A stretch of DNA of 64,000 bases from Pseudoalteromonas aurantia 208 (lineage in GTDB: Bacteria > Pseudomonadota > Gammaproteobacteria > Enterobacterales > Alteromonadaceae). Location of the stretch: assembly GCF_014858725.1 (NCBI RefSeq), contig NZ_AQGV01000012.1:1364001-1428000 (forward strand), in the 5' to 3' direction. Made by a program: the position numbers and the translations under genes. Below the pieces are notes generated by a model, which did no database searches, was not told where the DNA came from, and saw only the letters and a program-made list of their open reading frames with translations. Shown one piece after another: positions 53,235 through 63,282 of this stretch; position 1 is the first letter of the stretch, and each line of letters starts with the position of its first letter.

Positions 53235-55895
53235 TTTATAATTAAATTTAATATACGCTTGTCGTCCTAGTGCACTGTGGGTTTTATTATCTACTCCCAT
53301 TGATTCTGATGGTGCTTGAGGCGCTTCTTCATTAAATAAGTTGGCTGCACCGACTGTCAGTACCAGTTTATCAAAACCAACATAGCTGACGGTGGTATCA
53401 ACGGTTGTCCATGAGTCAATTTCAAACTTATTGCCATCGCTGTCTTCTAAGTCTTTATATGAATCAATGTGGCTCACACTTAAGGTGGCCACCCAATCGT
53501 CACGATTCCAATCTACACCACTGGTCCAACGCAGTTCAGGGTGTTGGTATTCACCGTTACGGTCATCAATCACGTTAATACGATTACCTGCGTCGTCACT
53601 TTCAAACGTTTGCTCTTCAAAGTTAAGCGCATACGTTAAGTTATAATTGAATTTAAACTCACCTAAATTGTCGGTCATTAATTTATATTCTAAATTAACA
53701 TCAAAGCCATCTGTTTCACGGCCACCAATGTTCACAAAGGTGTCGTTAATTTGTAAAATACGACCCAGTGTACTGCCCTGATTTGGTGCGCGTACTACAA
53801 GGCTTGTATCACTGCCACAACAATCAACCAGTTTTTGTGCGCCAATTTTCTTGATCAGGTTTTCTTGATCATAGTTCCAATAATCAACACCAATACTGAA
53901 GTTATCTGTTGCTTCCCACACCACGCCTAAGTTGAAGTTTTCAGACTCTTCTGGCTGCAAGTTTTTGTTACCCGCCACAATCGCAGTGTACTCTGTTGGT
54001 TCACAATCCACTTCAGCACCTGTTTGACGACAACGCTCTTTATCAATCACACTGGGGGATTCATCGGTACGGCCTAAGTGTAACTGAACCAGCGAAGGCG
54101 CTCTAAATGCGGTACCCCAAGAACCCCTTACAACAAGCTCATCAATCGGTGACCAACGAAATGCCACTTTTGGATCGGTAGTTGTACCAAAGTCACTGTA
54201 ATCTTCATGACGCACAGCCAATTGCAGTTCGAGGGTTTCAAGTACCGGAATACTAAATTCAGCGAACACAGCAGTATTGTCACGGTCGCCATTGGCTTGT
54301 GTTGCTTCTGTACCAAATATTTCGCCACGTAGATACTGGCTATCTGGGTTATCTTCGATTTTCTCATAGCGATGTTCAAAACCAAATGCCGCTGCGATAT
54401 AGCCCGCATCTAATTCATACAACTCGCCAGAAATAGTACCATCTAAAGATTGCATCGTAGATGATCCATAACGTGTTGTTGTGGTCTCGAAAAATGCTAA
54501 CCCTTCCGCTGTATTTGTGCTGGGTTCAAACGGGTTCCATAAACCTGTATCGATTGCTTGCTGCGCCCTCACCTTATTCGGGAAACCGTCAAATCCGCGC
54601 TCTACCGCACTTGAACGGATCATGGAATAAGCCACTTCCCAATCCCACTCTTGAAAGTTACCACGGGCGCCTAGTACGCCTCGATAATATTCTGAGTCCA
54701 CATCTTTCTTTCGGTTGCCAATATCAAACGTACGACGGCGCATTGAAATATCAACACCATGTAGGAAATGGCTTGGGTCGTTTGCAAGAGGATGATTTGG
54801 GTTAGTACCACTCATTGTTAATTCTGTAAAACTTGGGCTGCCAGCCCCTTGAATAAAAGTTGACGTATGCTGTGCCGAAAACTCTGCGAAGCCTTCAACA
54901 TCATCCATTATTTCTTGCACACCATTATAGTTAAAGCTATAGCGCTCGGTTGATGGCACTAAACTCATGTGCGGTGCATAATCATATCGGCATATATCAC
55001 CAATGATCAGCGAAGGGTCACATTTGTCATTCCCCCACACATCTGCAAAAATCGTTTGCCTAACTTGTGTGCCATCATCTTCAACGCGTACCACAGGCAA
55101 TGCATTCCACTGAGCTTCAGTCAGCATGCTACGCACCACTTCAACGCTACCTGGAATACCTGAAGAACTTAGGGCATTGTTACCACCGCGAAAGCGCTGA
55201 TCAGCTGTAGCCGCGTAGTCTCTATCTGAATAAAAGATATCGCCGCGTTTGAAATAGTCTAGCGAGAAGTTATGGTTGCCCTTGTCATTTGATGAGCCCC
55301 ACAAAATAGTGAAATTGTGTTCTTCTCCGCCGCCATCGGCTGTATCAGACACTTTACCCGACACTTCAAACCCTTCAATATCGTCGCGTAAGATAATATT
55401 AATTACCCCAGCTACCGCATCAGAGCCATACGTTGCCGACGCACCATCTTTTAGAATATCGATACGTTTAACCGATGAAATAGGAATACTGTTTAAATCT
55501 ACAAATGATGTTTCGATGTCTTTTGCAAACGGGCTCACAGCAACGCGGCGGCCATTAATTAAAACTAACGTAGAAGATGCACCTAAGCCACGCAAAGCAA
55601 CACTTGACCCCCCATTGGCGGTATCATCACTTGAGTTACCTTGTGTACTAAATGTACCAGCGCCTGATACGGGTAACTTTTGCAGGGCACCAATTAAATC
55701 GGTTGAGCCCGTTGCCGCAAGATCCGACGCAGACAATGATTGAACCGGTGATGGGCCTTCCATATCTGTTCGCTTGATATGCGAACCAGTTACCTCAATT
55801 CGTTCCACTTGATTTTCTTCTGCAGAAAGCGCTGCACCAGAGTGTGCAAGCAAGATTGCTGCTGACAATGCACTGAACTTAAATGTTGTCTTCAT
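53229..55895 (-). CDS. TonB-dependent outer-membrane receptor
   Basis: 888 residues. A signal peptide (1-25) is followed by the TonB-box-like ERIEVTGSHIKRTD and the plug domain (about 45-175), with VALRGLGASSTLVLINGRR and DILKDGASATYGSDAVAGVI. The rest is a 22-strand barrel with VRGSWGTAFRAPSL and a terminal strand ending in aromatic Phe (YIKFNYKF). This subtype, with GLGASSTLVLINGRR, is frequent in marine gammaproteobacteria and tends to import peptides or other large nutrients; the ligand is not evident. It is transcribed alone. Confidence 0.92.
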   Translation of the reverse strand: MKTTFKFSALSAAILLAHSGAALSAEENQVERIEVTGSHIKRTDMEGPSPVQSLSASDLAATGSTDLIGALQKLPVSGAGTFSTQGNSSDDTANGGSSVALRGLGASSTLVLINGRRVAVSPFAKDIETSFVDLNSIPISSVKRIDILKDGASATYGSDAVAGVINIILRDDIEGFEVSGKVSDTADGGGEEHNFTILWGSSNDKGNHNFSLDYFKRGDIFYSDRDYAATADQRFRGGNNALSSSGIPGSVEVVRSMLTEAQWNALPVVRVEDDGTQVRQTIFADVWGNDKCDPSLIIGDICRYDYAPHMSLVPSTERYSFNYNGVQEIMDDVEGFAEFSAQHTSTFIQGAGSPSFTELTMSGTNPNHPLANDPSHFLHGVDISMRRRTFDIGNRKKDVDSEYYRGVLGARGNFQEWDWEVAYSMIRSSAVERGFDGFPNKVRAQQAIDTGLWNPFEPSTNTAEGLAFFETTTTRYGSSTMQSLDGTISGELYELDAGYIAAAFGFEHRYEKIEDNPDSQYLRGEIFGTEATQANGDRDNTAVFAEFSIPVLETLELQLAVRHEDYSDFGTTTDPKVAFRWSPIDELVVRGSWGTAFRAPSLVQLHLGRTDESPSVIDKERCRQTGAEVDCEPTEYTAIVAGNKNLQPEESENFNLGVVWEATDNFSIGVDYWNYDQENLIKKIGAQKLVDCCGSDTSLVVRAPNQGSTLGRILQINDTFVNIGGRETDGFDVNLEYKLMTDNLGEFKFNYNLTYALNFEEQTFESDDAGNRINVIDDRNGEYQHPELRWTSGVDWNRDDWVATLSVSHIDSYKDLEDSDGNKFEIDSWTTVDTTVSYVGFDKLVLTVGAANLFNEEAPQAPSESMGVDNKTHSALGRQAYIKFNYKF

Positions 55896-56483
55896 TATGT
55901 TTGTCCCTGTTGTAGTGTAAGTTATTGTTTTAATTAATCACATAGAGTTTTATCACAATTTAAAAAGACAAACAAATCAACATATTTACAACAAAAACAA
56001 AAACCACGTACACAAAATAACAACAAAAAAACAGTAATTAGCCCTTATAACATGTACCTTTAGTTATTTTATTTAGCTTTACTGAATGGAGTGATTAAAA
56101 AAACCACACTCCACACAGCATTAAAATTCGCATTTTTTAACATTAAAGGTACATAGCTGCGCCTGGTGAGTCTCTTGTTACCTTATTTAAAGCGCTCTAC
56201 AGCCTACCTTTTGTCGTGTTTCACAAAACGACTTAAAATTATTTAGATAATTGTAAGTAAATGAGAATACATAATTAGAATCTATATTTGCATTAGATAT
56301 ATTAACAATATAAATACAAATGGCATACAATATACATTTCAGTATTGCATTTGATGAAACTCAATTCACTTAAACTCTGATCAAAAGAATAAATAACCCT
56401 TGATTTACGATATTTTATGAATAAAATCACCTTCGTTATAAAGTTGTAACTCTATAAACCAAAATAGACCTTAAGGATGAATT
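55896..56483. other. Long AT-rich intergenic region with a spaced inverted repeat
   Basis: 588 bases without credible coding between divergent genes. TGTACCTTTA at 56053-56062 and TAAAGGTACA at 56144-56153 are perfect inverted 10-mers 81 bases apart. Both promoters should be here. No tRNA or small RNA was recognised. Confidence 0.5.
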
Positions 56484-56798
56484 ATGAAAAAACTAATCGC
56501 TGCATTGATTGCAGCCACGACGTTAACCGTATCTGCGCAATCAGATGAAATTAACACACAATTATTGAGCCAAAAAATAAAAATTGTCGCAATAGGACAA
56601 AGTGGTTTTGATCCAAGGTGGCGGGAACCAACCTGCAGTATTACAAAAACAGATAAAGATGAGTTTGGTCAGTCTTATATGATAAGCCATTTTGATATGT
56701 GTACCTGCCAAAACAGCTTAAAAGCCAGTTATTTAATCGAAGATACTCAAGATAACCCAGATCAAAAAGCCGTTATTTGTTACATTCCCAATAACTAA
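56484..56798 (+). CDS. Small secreted Cys-rich protein of unknown function
   Basis: 104 residues, AAGGATG before the ATG. A signal peptide covers 1-18 (ending VSAQ). The mature part has four Cys (in PTCSITK, FDMCTCQN and AVICYIPN), possibly two disulfides. It is rich in Gln, Asp and Lys. No family was recognised. A hairpin follows the stop. Confidence 0.65.
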   Translation: MKKLIAALIAATTLTVSAQSDEINTQLLSQKIKIVAIGQSGFDPRWREPTCSITKTDKDEFGQSYMISHFDMCTCQNSLKASYLIEDTQDNPDQKAVICYIPNN

Positions 56799-56806
56799 TT
56801 CGTATC

Positions 56807-56832
56807 GTCAGTCGTTTTATTAAACGACTGAC
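56807..56832. terminator. Hairpin after the small secreted protein gene
   Basis: GTCAGTCGTTT and AAACGACTGAC form a perfect 11-bp stem with loop TATT. There is no T run after it, so it may act as an mRNA-stabilising or weak termination hairpin. Confidence 0.55.
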
Positions 56833-57093
56833 TTCACATTAACTTCAATCTTCAACCTTCCACACATTACTTATAGATTTTTGATTAAAAACAAACACAA
56901 CGACTCAACCTCACTACTGATATTCTTATTCTGTTAAGCACCCCGAAATTCATTCCTATGGTGTTTTTGTAAGTTATTACTCATAAAGTCGAATAAAATG
57001 GCCCTACTGACTAAATAAAATACAGCCACATACGTTTAAGTAACGTTTTTTACAAAAAAACATAACCGCTTAAAAATAGGAAAATGACTCAAT

Positions 57094-58098
57094 ATGAAAT
57101 TATTTAAAGGACTAAGCTTTACCATTGCATTATTGCTGAGTGTCTTTGCATTACCGCACAAAAGCTATGCTCACGGATTTATGCTTTCCAACCTCGTGCT
57201 AACAGCAACAGTATCCTCAAATAGCAACTATGAAATTTACCCGCATCAATATAATAGTGCGTCGTGTAAAAAGGCCGAAGAGTGGAAGTTTAGTGTACAC
57301 GATATACTTAATTACGACTGGCTCGAAAATGCCATGTTGATGACCAATGGAGAATGCTACATTAATGGGTTGACGACAAACGATGCTGCCATTGACGGTA
57401 TGCTTCAAGACATCTATGAACCCGCGATGGACCAATTTTCACTTATTAGACAAAACTTTCAAGAAATAAATACGCAGATCGTGAATAATATTGCCTATGA
57501 ATCTGATGGAAAAATATCAAAAATAGACACCACCATTGTAGGTGATATTGTCATCTCAATAGACGGTGTGGTTAATTCAAATGGCGATGTACCAGTCAAG
57601 ATTCATGGCTTTGACGCGGTTACAGTAGGCAAAATCACGAAAAAAATACTTTTCTCTAATGTACATATTTACCCTAAGATCACCTATGCGAGCGTCAATT
57701 TAAAAGGCCGATACAACATACATAATCGAACTTTAAATATTGATTCTAATTTATCCAACTTCCGACCCGATGTAGCGGTAGATGTTGATATTCCCTCTTT
57801 CTTAGACCTACTTGACAGACTAACACCTAAAATATTTGAAACACTACAAAGAGAGTTTGGTCGCATCGTTATCGACGTATTTAAATTCGTTGGTGTCGAT
57901 GTCATAAACAAAGCACCACAAGCAGTACAACATAACGTAACGGTTAGCAACTCTTCAATTGTGCCTATTACACAATTAGATAGTTATCAAAGCGGTGACA
58001 GAGTGAAAATGGATATCATTTTATCATGGGGCCAAGTAAGACTGGTTGATGCTCAAAGTGATATTGCCTTACGAATATGGTTGACCTATATATTCTAG
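57094..58098 (+). CDS. Secreted protein of unknown function
   Basis: 334 residues with a signal peptide (1-26, ending SYAHG). The mature part has two early Cys (near 55 and 89) and many beta strands, with repeated DIVISIDGVVNSNGDVPVK-like patterns and a helical stretch near 245-275 (SFLDLLDRLTPKIFETLQRE). No domain is recognised. It is probably periplasmic or outer-membrane associated. It is preceded by 295 AT-rich bases without genes and followed by a terminator shared with the convergent fadE. Confidence 0.65.
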   Translation: MKLFKGLSFTIALLLSVFALPHKSYAHGFMLSNLVLTATVSSNSNYEIYPHQYNSASCKKAEEWKFSVHDILNYDWLENAMLMTNGECYINGLTTNDAAIDGMLQDIYEPAMDQFSLIRQNFQEINTQIVNNIAYESDGKISKIDTTIVGDIVISIDGVVNSNGDVPVKIHGFDAVTVGKITKKILFSNVHIYPKITYASVNLKGRYNIHNRTLNIDSNLSNFRPDVAVDVDIPSFLDLLDRLTPKIFETLQREFGRIVIDVFKFVGVDVINKAPQAVQHNVTVSNSSIVPITQLDSYQSGDRVKMDIILSWGQVRLVDAQSDIALRIWLTYIF

Positions 58099-58107
58099 TG
58101 CGTATTT

Positions 58108-58135
58108 GGGGTTAAAAAGCGTGCTTTTTAACCCC
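58108..58135. terminator. Bidirectional terminator between convergent genes
   Basis: GGGGTTAAAAAGC and GCTTTTTAACCCC form a 13-base perfect inverted repeat with a GT centre. The stem contains the A and T runs, so it can serve both strands. Confidence 0.8.
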
Positions 58136-58145
58136 ACTCTTTATG

Positions 58146-60404
58146 TTAATATACATCAACTGAAATCGCAGCAATCCGCCACTTCTCGGCTTCCAAAAGA
58201 GACGCCGATTGCTCTTGAGTTAATATTTGTTCTTGCACTGCCAGCTCTACTTGCTCGATAAATGACAAACTAACAGTATCTATACGACCTTTAACCCATT
58301 TATTAAACAGCGCCCTATAAGTAAAAGTAGCACGACTCAAGTTGTATGCATGCTCCATAGTATGAATAGCACCTTGATCTCCTATGCGGCATAAATGACT
58401 CACTCGCTCTCTAGATGCATCGCTTTGGCGCAATGCTGAACACACTTGTATCACCAATTTATCATTGGGTTGTTTGCAACCATGACCCACAATGTACATT
58501 AACCGTTTTAATACGAAGGCAATTGGCATATTGGCAAAGTTATCGATGAACTCATCTAATGCGGTAAATCCCTGCGCCAAATGGTGTTCCACTGCGTAGC
58601 ATACACTTGGCAGGTCCCCTTGCTGGCGGCCATCATGTTCATACTTTTTCAATACGCATGATGCTAAGTATAAATGACTTAGCACATCTCCTAATCGCGC
58701 TGAAAGCATCTCTTTACGCTTTAGCTCACCACCTAACCTCAGCATCGCGAGCTCTGCACTTATCGATAAACAGCTGCTCAGCCAGTTTAATTTCTGATAG
58801 TACCTTTTTGTGGGCCCCGATACAGGTGAGGCCGAAAATAAAGCACCGGTCAGCCCATAGCCAATACACTTTATTGCATTGACACCAGCATGCTGTAAAT
58901 GCGCCATGAGTAGTTTGTCAAATGGTTTAACCGCTTCATCTGCGGGTTTATTTTGAATCGTTTGTATCTCTTGAAAAATGTAAGGATGGCAACGTGTTGC
59001 ACCTTGACCAAAAATCATCAGGTTGCGCGTCAAAATGTTAGCCCCTTCAACCGTAATTGAAATAGGAATGCCCATATAATTATTTGCTAAATAATTGCTT
59101 TGTCCTTTTTGGATGCCTTTTCCAGCATGAATGTCTAACGCGTCATTCATTACAACTCGCGACATCTCAGTGAGGTGGTATTTTGCAATTGCCGTGATAA
59201 CTGCAGGGCTTTTTTTCATATCAATCGCTTGGGCCGTTGTTTGCCTACACGCTTCAATACTATAAGTCAGCCCTGCCACTCGAGCTAAGCTTGCTTGAAC
59301 GCCTTCAAAAGCCCCTATAGGTACACCAAATTGAGACCGAACTTGTGTATATGCAGAAGTCATTCGCGTGCATAAGTGCGCCGTGCCGGCACTTAATGCC
59401 GGTAAAGAGATCCCTCGGCCTGCACTCAAACAAGACACCAACATGCGCCACCCTTTGCCTACTCCTGCTTGCGAGCCAATGACCCAATCCAGAGGAATAA
59501 ATACATCCTCTCCTTGCGTTGTTCCATTCATAAACCCTTGGTTAAGGGGATTATGCCTGTCACCCACTTTGACTCCTGGGTGACAGGTTGGGATCAGCGC
59601 ACATGTGATCCCTAAATCTTCAGTGTATCCCAATAGCTTATTAGGATCATAGGCCTTAAAAGCCAAGCCTAATACTGTGGCGACCGGTGCTAACGTAATA
59701 TACCGCTTTGACCATGTAAGACGTAAGCCAAGCGTGCTTTTTCCTTCATACTCTCCCTCACAAATAATGCCAAAATCTTGGATACTACCTGCATCTGAGC
59801 CTGCATCTAACGCCGTTAATGCAAAACAAGGCAACGCGTCGCCTGATGCCAGCTTTGGTAACCAATCGTCTTGCTGTGTCTGTGTACCGTAGTGTAAAAG
59901 CAACTCCGCTGGACCCAAGCTATTAGGTACCATAACAGTGACTGCTGTAGAGAGGCTTTTGCTGGCAATCATCGCGACAATGGTCGAGTTAGCTTGTGCA
60001 CTAAACTCCAACCCCCCAAATTTTTCAGGGATAATAAATGCAAAGAACCCCTCTCTTTTTAAATACGCCCAAACTGCTTCAGGTAAATCTTTATCAGCTT
60101 GAATTTGTTCTTCATCGAGCATATCGAGTAGGTGAACAAGTTTTGTATTAATGAAAGCTTGCTCTTTATCGCTCAGTTTAGGGGCATCTATTTGATGCCA
60201 CTGTTGCCAGTTGGGCTTACCTGAAAACAACTCCGTATCCCACCAAGTATCTCCGGCTTCCATCGCTTCTTGCTCGGTTTGACTCAAAGTAGGCAACGCC
60301 GATTTAAAGTATTTCATGGTAGGCAGGGTAACCAACTTATATCTAATTGAATGCACCATAAAAATCACACACATAGCGATAATAACCAATACAATAAAGC
60401 TCAT
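58146..60404 (-). CDS. fadE: FadE-type acyl-CoA dehydrogenase
   Basis: 752 residues from the ATG at 60404, set by AGGAGG upstream; a GTG 18 bases earlier would place that site inside the gene. An N-terminal membrane anchor (about 1-20) is followed by the FAD-dependent dehydrogenase domain: FALTALDAGSDAGSIQDFG near 195, MNGTTQGEDVFIPLDWVIG, and the hallmark ITVEGANILTRNLMIFGQGATRCHPY near 450-480. The C-terminal DUF1974-like part is shorter than in E. coli FadE (814 residues). It carries out the first step of beta-oxidation at the inner membrane. Confidence 0.9.
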   Translation of the reverse strand: MSFIVLVIIAMCVIFMVHSIRYKLVTLPTMKYFKSALPTLSQTEQEAMEAGDTWWDTELFSGKPNWQQWHQIDAPKLSDKEQAFINTKLVHLLDMLDEEQIQADKDLPEAVWAYLKREGFFAFIIPEKFGGLEFSAQANSTIVAMIASKSLSTAVTVMVPNSLGPAELLLHYGTQTQQDDWLPKLASGDALPCFALTALDAGSDAGSIQDFGIICEGEYEGKSTLGLRLTWSKRYITLAPVATVLGLAFKAYDPNKLLGYTEDLGITCALIPTCHPGVKVGDRHNPLNQGFMNGTTQGEDVFIPLDWVIGSQAGVGKGWRMLVSCLSAGRGISLPALSAGTAHLCTRMTSAYTQVRSQFGVPIGAFEGVQASLARVAGLTYSIEACRQTTAQAIDMKKSPAVITAIAKYHLTEMSRVVMNDALDIHAGKGIQKGQSNYLANNYMGIPISITVEGANILTRNLMIFGQGATRCHPYIFQEIQTIQNKPADEAVKPFDKLLMAHLQHAGVNAIKCIGYGLTGALFSASPVSGPTKRYYQKLNWLSSCLSISAELAMLRLGGELKRKEMLSARLGDVLSHLYLASCVLKKYEHDGRQQGDLPSVCYAVEHHLAQGFTALDEFIDNFANMPIAFVLKRLMYIVGHGCKQPNDKLVIQVCSALRQSDASRERVSHLCRIGDQGAIHTMEHAYNLSRATFTYRALFNKWVKGRIDTVSLSFIEQVELAVQEQILTQEQSASLLEAEKWRIAAISVDVY

Positions 60405-60548
60405 TTTTGACCTCCTGTTCACAGTTTATGTATTGAATTAAAATATAGCGTAAACTCAATTTAACACTGCATTTATCGTACAGTAATTGTAGCTCATCAC
60501 CTTCACTGTTATCATTTCCCTGCTTTTACAACAACAAGTGATAATTTC

Positions 60549-62369
60549 ATGAAACCACAATTTAAACTTAGCTTTGGGGCATTGATTGTCGCAAGCACAT
60601 TAGCCCTGACAGCTTGTAACAATACAGCACCTAAAAACAAACAAGTAACAGAGCAAGATGCTGAGCTATTTCTAGCTCAATCAGAAAAAACCTTAGTTGA
60701 TTTGTCTGAACGCTCTGGCCGCGCAGAATGGATATACGCAAACTTTGTCACTGAAGATACAGCCAGCCTTGCCGCTGATGTGAACAGAGAGCAAACCGAT
60801 ATCATAGTGAAGTTAGCCAGTGATGCAGCCCAGTTTGATAACGTAAAGCTCAGTGACGATAATCGTCGAAAAATGAATAAATTAAAATTAAATCTTACGC
60901 TGCCTGCGCCTCAAGACCCAGAAAAGTCAAGAAAGCTTGCCGCACTTAAAGCCGAGTTAGATGGCCTGTATGCAAAAGGCGCCTATTGTAAAACGCCAGA
61001 CGAGTGTTTAAGTTTAGGTGACATGACGTCAAAAATGGCTTCAAGTCGAAACTATGAAGAGTTACTCGATTTATGGCAAGGATGGCGACAAGTTTCACAA
61101 CCTATGCGCCCTTTATATGCGCAACAAATAACCCTAACAAATGAAGGTGCTAATCAACTAGGTTACGCTGATACCGGCGCTATGTGGCGCAGCAAATATG
61201 ATATGCCTGCCGACGACTTTGCCACTGAATTAGATCGTATCTGGGGCCAAGTTAAGCCTTTATATAATGCATTACACTGCCATGTTCGTGCAAAACTTGG
61301 TGAAAAGTACGGCGAAGACAAAGTCCCTCAAAACCAACCAATTCCTGCGCACTTGTTAGGCAATATGTGGGCGCAAACATGGGGTAATATTTACGATGTT
61401 GTTGCACCAGAAAATGCAGATCCCGGCTACGATGTAACTAAATTACTTGCCAAGCATAATTATGATGAATTAAAAATGGTACAAGGTGCAGAAACCTTCT
61501 TTACCTCGATGGGTTTTGAAAAGTTGCCAGACACATTTTGGACTCGCTCGTTATTTACCAAGCCAAAAGATCGTGACGTACAATGCCACGCTTCAGCTTG
61601 GAATTTAGATAACAAAGATGATTTACGTATCAAAATGTGTATTCAACGCACTGGCGAAGAGTTTTCAGTTATTCACCATGAACTAGGTCATAATTTTTAT
61701 CAACGTGCCTACAACACCCTACCTTATTACTATCAAGAAAGTGCAAATGACGGTTTTCATGAAGCGATTGGCGATACCATTGCTTTATCCGTTACGCCTG
61801 GCTATTTGAAAGAGATTGGATTATTAGAACAGGTTCCTGACGAATCAAAAGACATTGGCTTATTGATGAAAATGGCACTCGACAAAGTCGCATTTATTCC
61901 ATTTAGTTTATTGGTTGATCAATGGCGCTGGCAGGTATTTTCAGGAGAAATCTCACCTGAGCAATACAACCAAGCTTGGTGGGATCTCCGTAAGAAATAC
62001 CAAGGTGTACAAGCACCTATCGCACGTAACGAAACCCACTTTGATCCAGGTGCCAAATATCACGTACCAGGTAATGTACCTTACACTCGTTATTTTTTAG
62101 CCCATATTTTGCAGTTTGAATTTCATCGCTCATTGTGTGAAATTGCCGGAAACAAAGAGTCAATTCACCGTTGCTCTGTTTACAACTCAAAAGAAGCAGG
62201 TAAGCGTTTAAACACCATGTTAGAAATGGGCAGTAGCCGTCCTTGGCAGGAAGCATTAGAAAGTGTTACTGGCAGCAAACAAATGGATGCAACCGCGATG
62301 CTTGATTACTTTGCACCACTACAAACTTACTTAGATGAACAAAATAAAGACCGTCAATGCGGGTGGTAA
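60549..62369 (+). CDS. M2-family metallopeptidase lipoprotein (ACE-like)
   Basis: 606 residues. A lipoprotein signal ends in LTAC (Cys near 23). The zinc motif HHELGH lies near 374-379 and the third ligand Glu in HEAIGDTIALS near 403. Other ACE-type features are the YAQQITLTNEGANQLGYADTG region and the end GSSRPWQEALESVTG. The family comprises angiotensin-converting enzyme and bacterial dipeptidyl carboxypeptidases. It is probably anchored in the outer membrane facing the periplasm, where it would trim peptides. Confidence 0.93.
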   Translation: MKPQFKLSFGALIVASTLALTACNNTAPKNKQVTEQDAELFLAQSEKTLVDLSERSGRAEWIYANFVTEDTASLAADVNREQTDIIVKLASDAAQFDNVKLSDDNRRKMNKLKLNLTLPAPQDPEKSRKLAALKAELDGLYAKGAYCKTPDECLSLGDMTSKMASSRNYEELLDLWQGWRQVSQPMRPLYAQQITLTNEGANQLGYADTGAMWRSKYDMPADDFATELDRIWGQVKPLYNALHCHVRAKLGEKYGEDKVPQNQPIPAHLLGNMWAQTWGNIYDVVAPENADPGYDVTKLLAKHNYDELKMVQGAETFFTSMGFEKLPDTFWTRSLFTKPKDRDVQCHASAWNLDNKDDLRIKMCIQRTGEEFSVIHHELGHNFYQRAYNTLPYYYQESANDGFHEAIGDTIALSVTPGYLKEIGLLEQVPDESKDIGLLMKMALDKVAFIPFSLLVDQWRWQVFSGEISPEQYNQAWWDLRKKYQGVQAPIARNETHFDPGAKYHVPGNVPYTRYFLAHILQFEFHRSLCEIAGNKESIHRCSVYNSKEAGKRLNTMLEMGSSRPWQEALESVTGSKQMDATAMLDYFAPLQTYLDEQNKDRQCGW

Positions 62370-62472
62370 TTTAAGTACTGTGAATTAATTTGTCACAATT
62401 GCCACACTCTGAAACAGTTTTCTGCTTTAAATTCAGTACACAACAGGGTACTGTTCAAAAAAAGGAGAAATT

Positions 62473-63282
62473 ATGTCGCTATTTAGAGTGTGGCAACTTG
62501 CTCAATTTGAGCTAACACGCCTCTTTGCTACCAAGCGTGGCCTACTTGCACTCAGTGCGTTTGCCATGGTTTGGTTTATGATCCTGAACTATTTAATCGC
62601 ACAAGCTGTGCCATTTATCAGTAGCCCTGAATTTTCTGAGGTTGCACAAGAACTTGCTGGTAACATCGGGCTACAAAAGCTCGTGAGTTGGCCTCAAGCT
62701 GAATTGGCAGTATTTTGGTTAATTGCATTATATAGCTTTCCCGGCTTTTGCATTTTCGTCTGTTCAGACCAAACTGTCGGAGACAGGTTAAGAGGGACAC
62801 TCCGCTTTATCAGCTTACGCTGTACGCGTGACGAAATCTTATTGGGCCGTTTTCTTGGGCAATTACTCATTATCGCGATCCTTATCTCGCTCACCGTATT
62901 GGCCACATTTCTCGTAATGATTTATCGAGATATGAGCCTATTTGGTTCGGGGCTCGCACTTAGCCTACAGTTAATTCTTCAGCTTGTTATTGTTGTTATG
63001 CCGTTTATCGCGCTCATGTCGCTACTCAACCTTATATCCAGTTCTTCACGCTTAACTGTTGTGTTAGCCATTTTGTTATTCACCTTAGCGAATGCACTCA
63101 TTGGATACCTAAGTTACTACCTGCCTATTATTTCAGGGTTATTATACGCTTTCCCTGGCGTGCAATTGTTGGATATCGCTCCACAAACCTCAACATCTAT
63201 GGTCAACTGGCTATTACCTATAGGACAGAGCGCTGGTTTGTTAGCACTTAGTGCATTTACATTTAGAAGGCGCTCACTATGA
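62473..63282 (+). CDS. ABC-2 type transporter permease
   Basis: 269 residues, AAAGGAG before the ATG. Six hydrophobic segments lie at about 22-44, 75-95, 130-152, 165-190, 195-220 and 245-262. The segment SDQTVGDRLRGTLRFISLRC, with GRFLGQLLI, is the typical coupling region of ABC-2 permeases. It overlaps the ATPase gene (ATGA), so the two form a transporter. The substrate is unknown. Confidence 0.85.
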   Translation: MSLFRVWQLAQFELTRLFATKRGLLALSAFAMVWFMILNYLIAQAVPFISSPEFSEVAQELAGNIGLQKLVSWPQAELAVFWLIALYSFPGFCIFVCSDQTVGDRLRGTLRFISLRCTRDEILLGRFLGQLLIIAILISLTVLATFLVMIYRDMSLFGSGLALSLQLILQLVIVVMPFIALMSLLNLISSSSRLTVVLAILLFTLANALIGYLSYYLPIISGLLYAFPGVQLLDIAPQTSTSMVNWLLPIGQSAGLLALSAFTFRRRSL

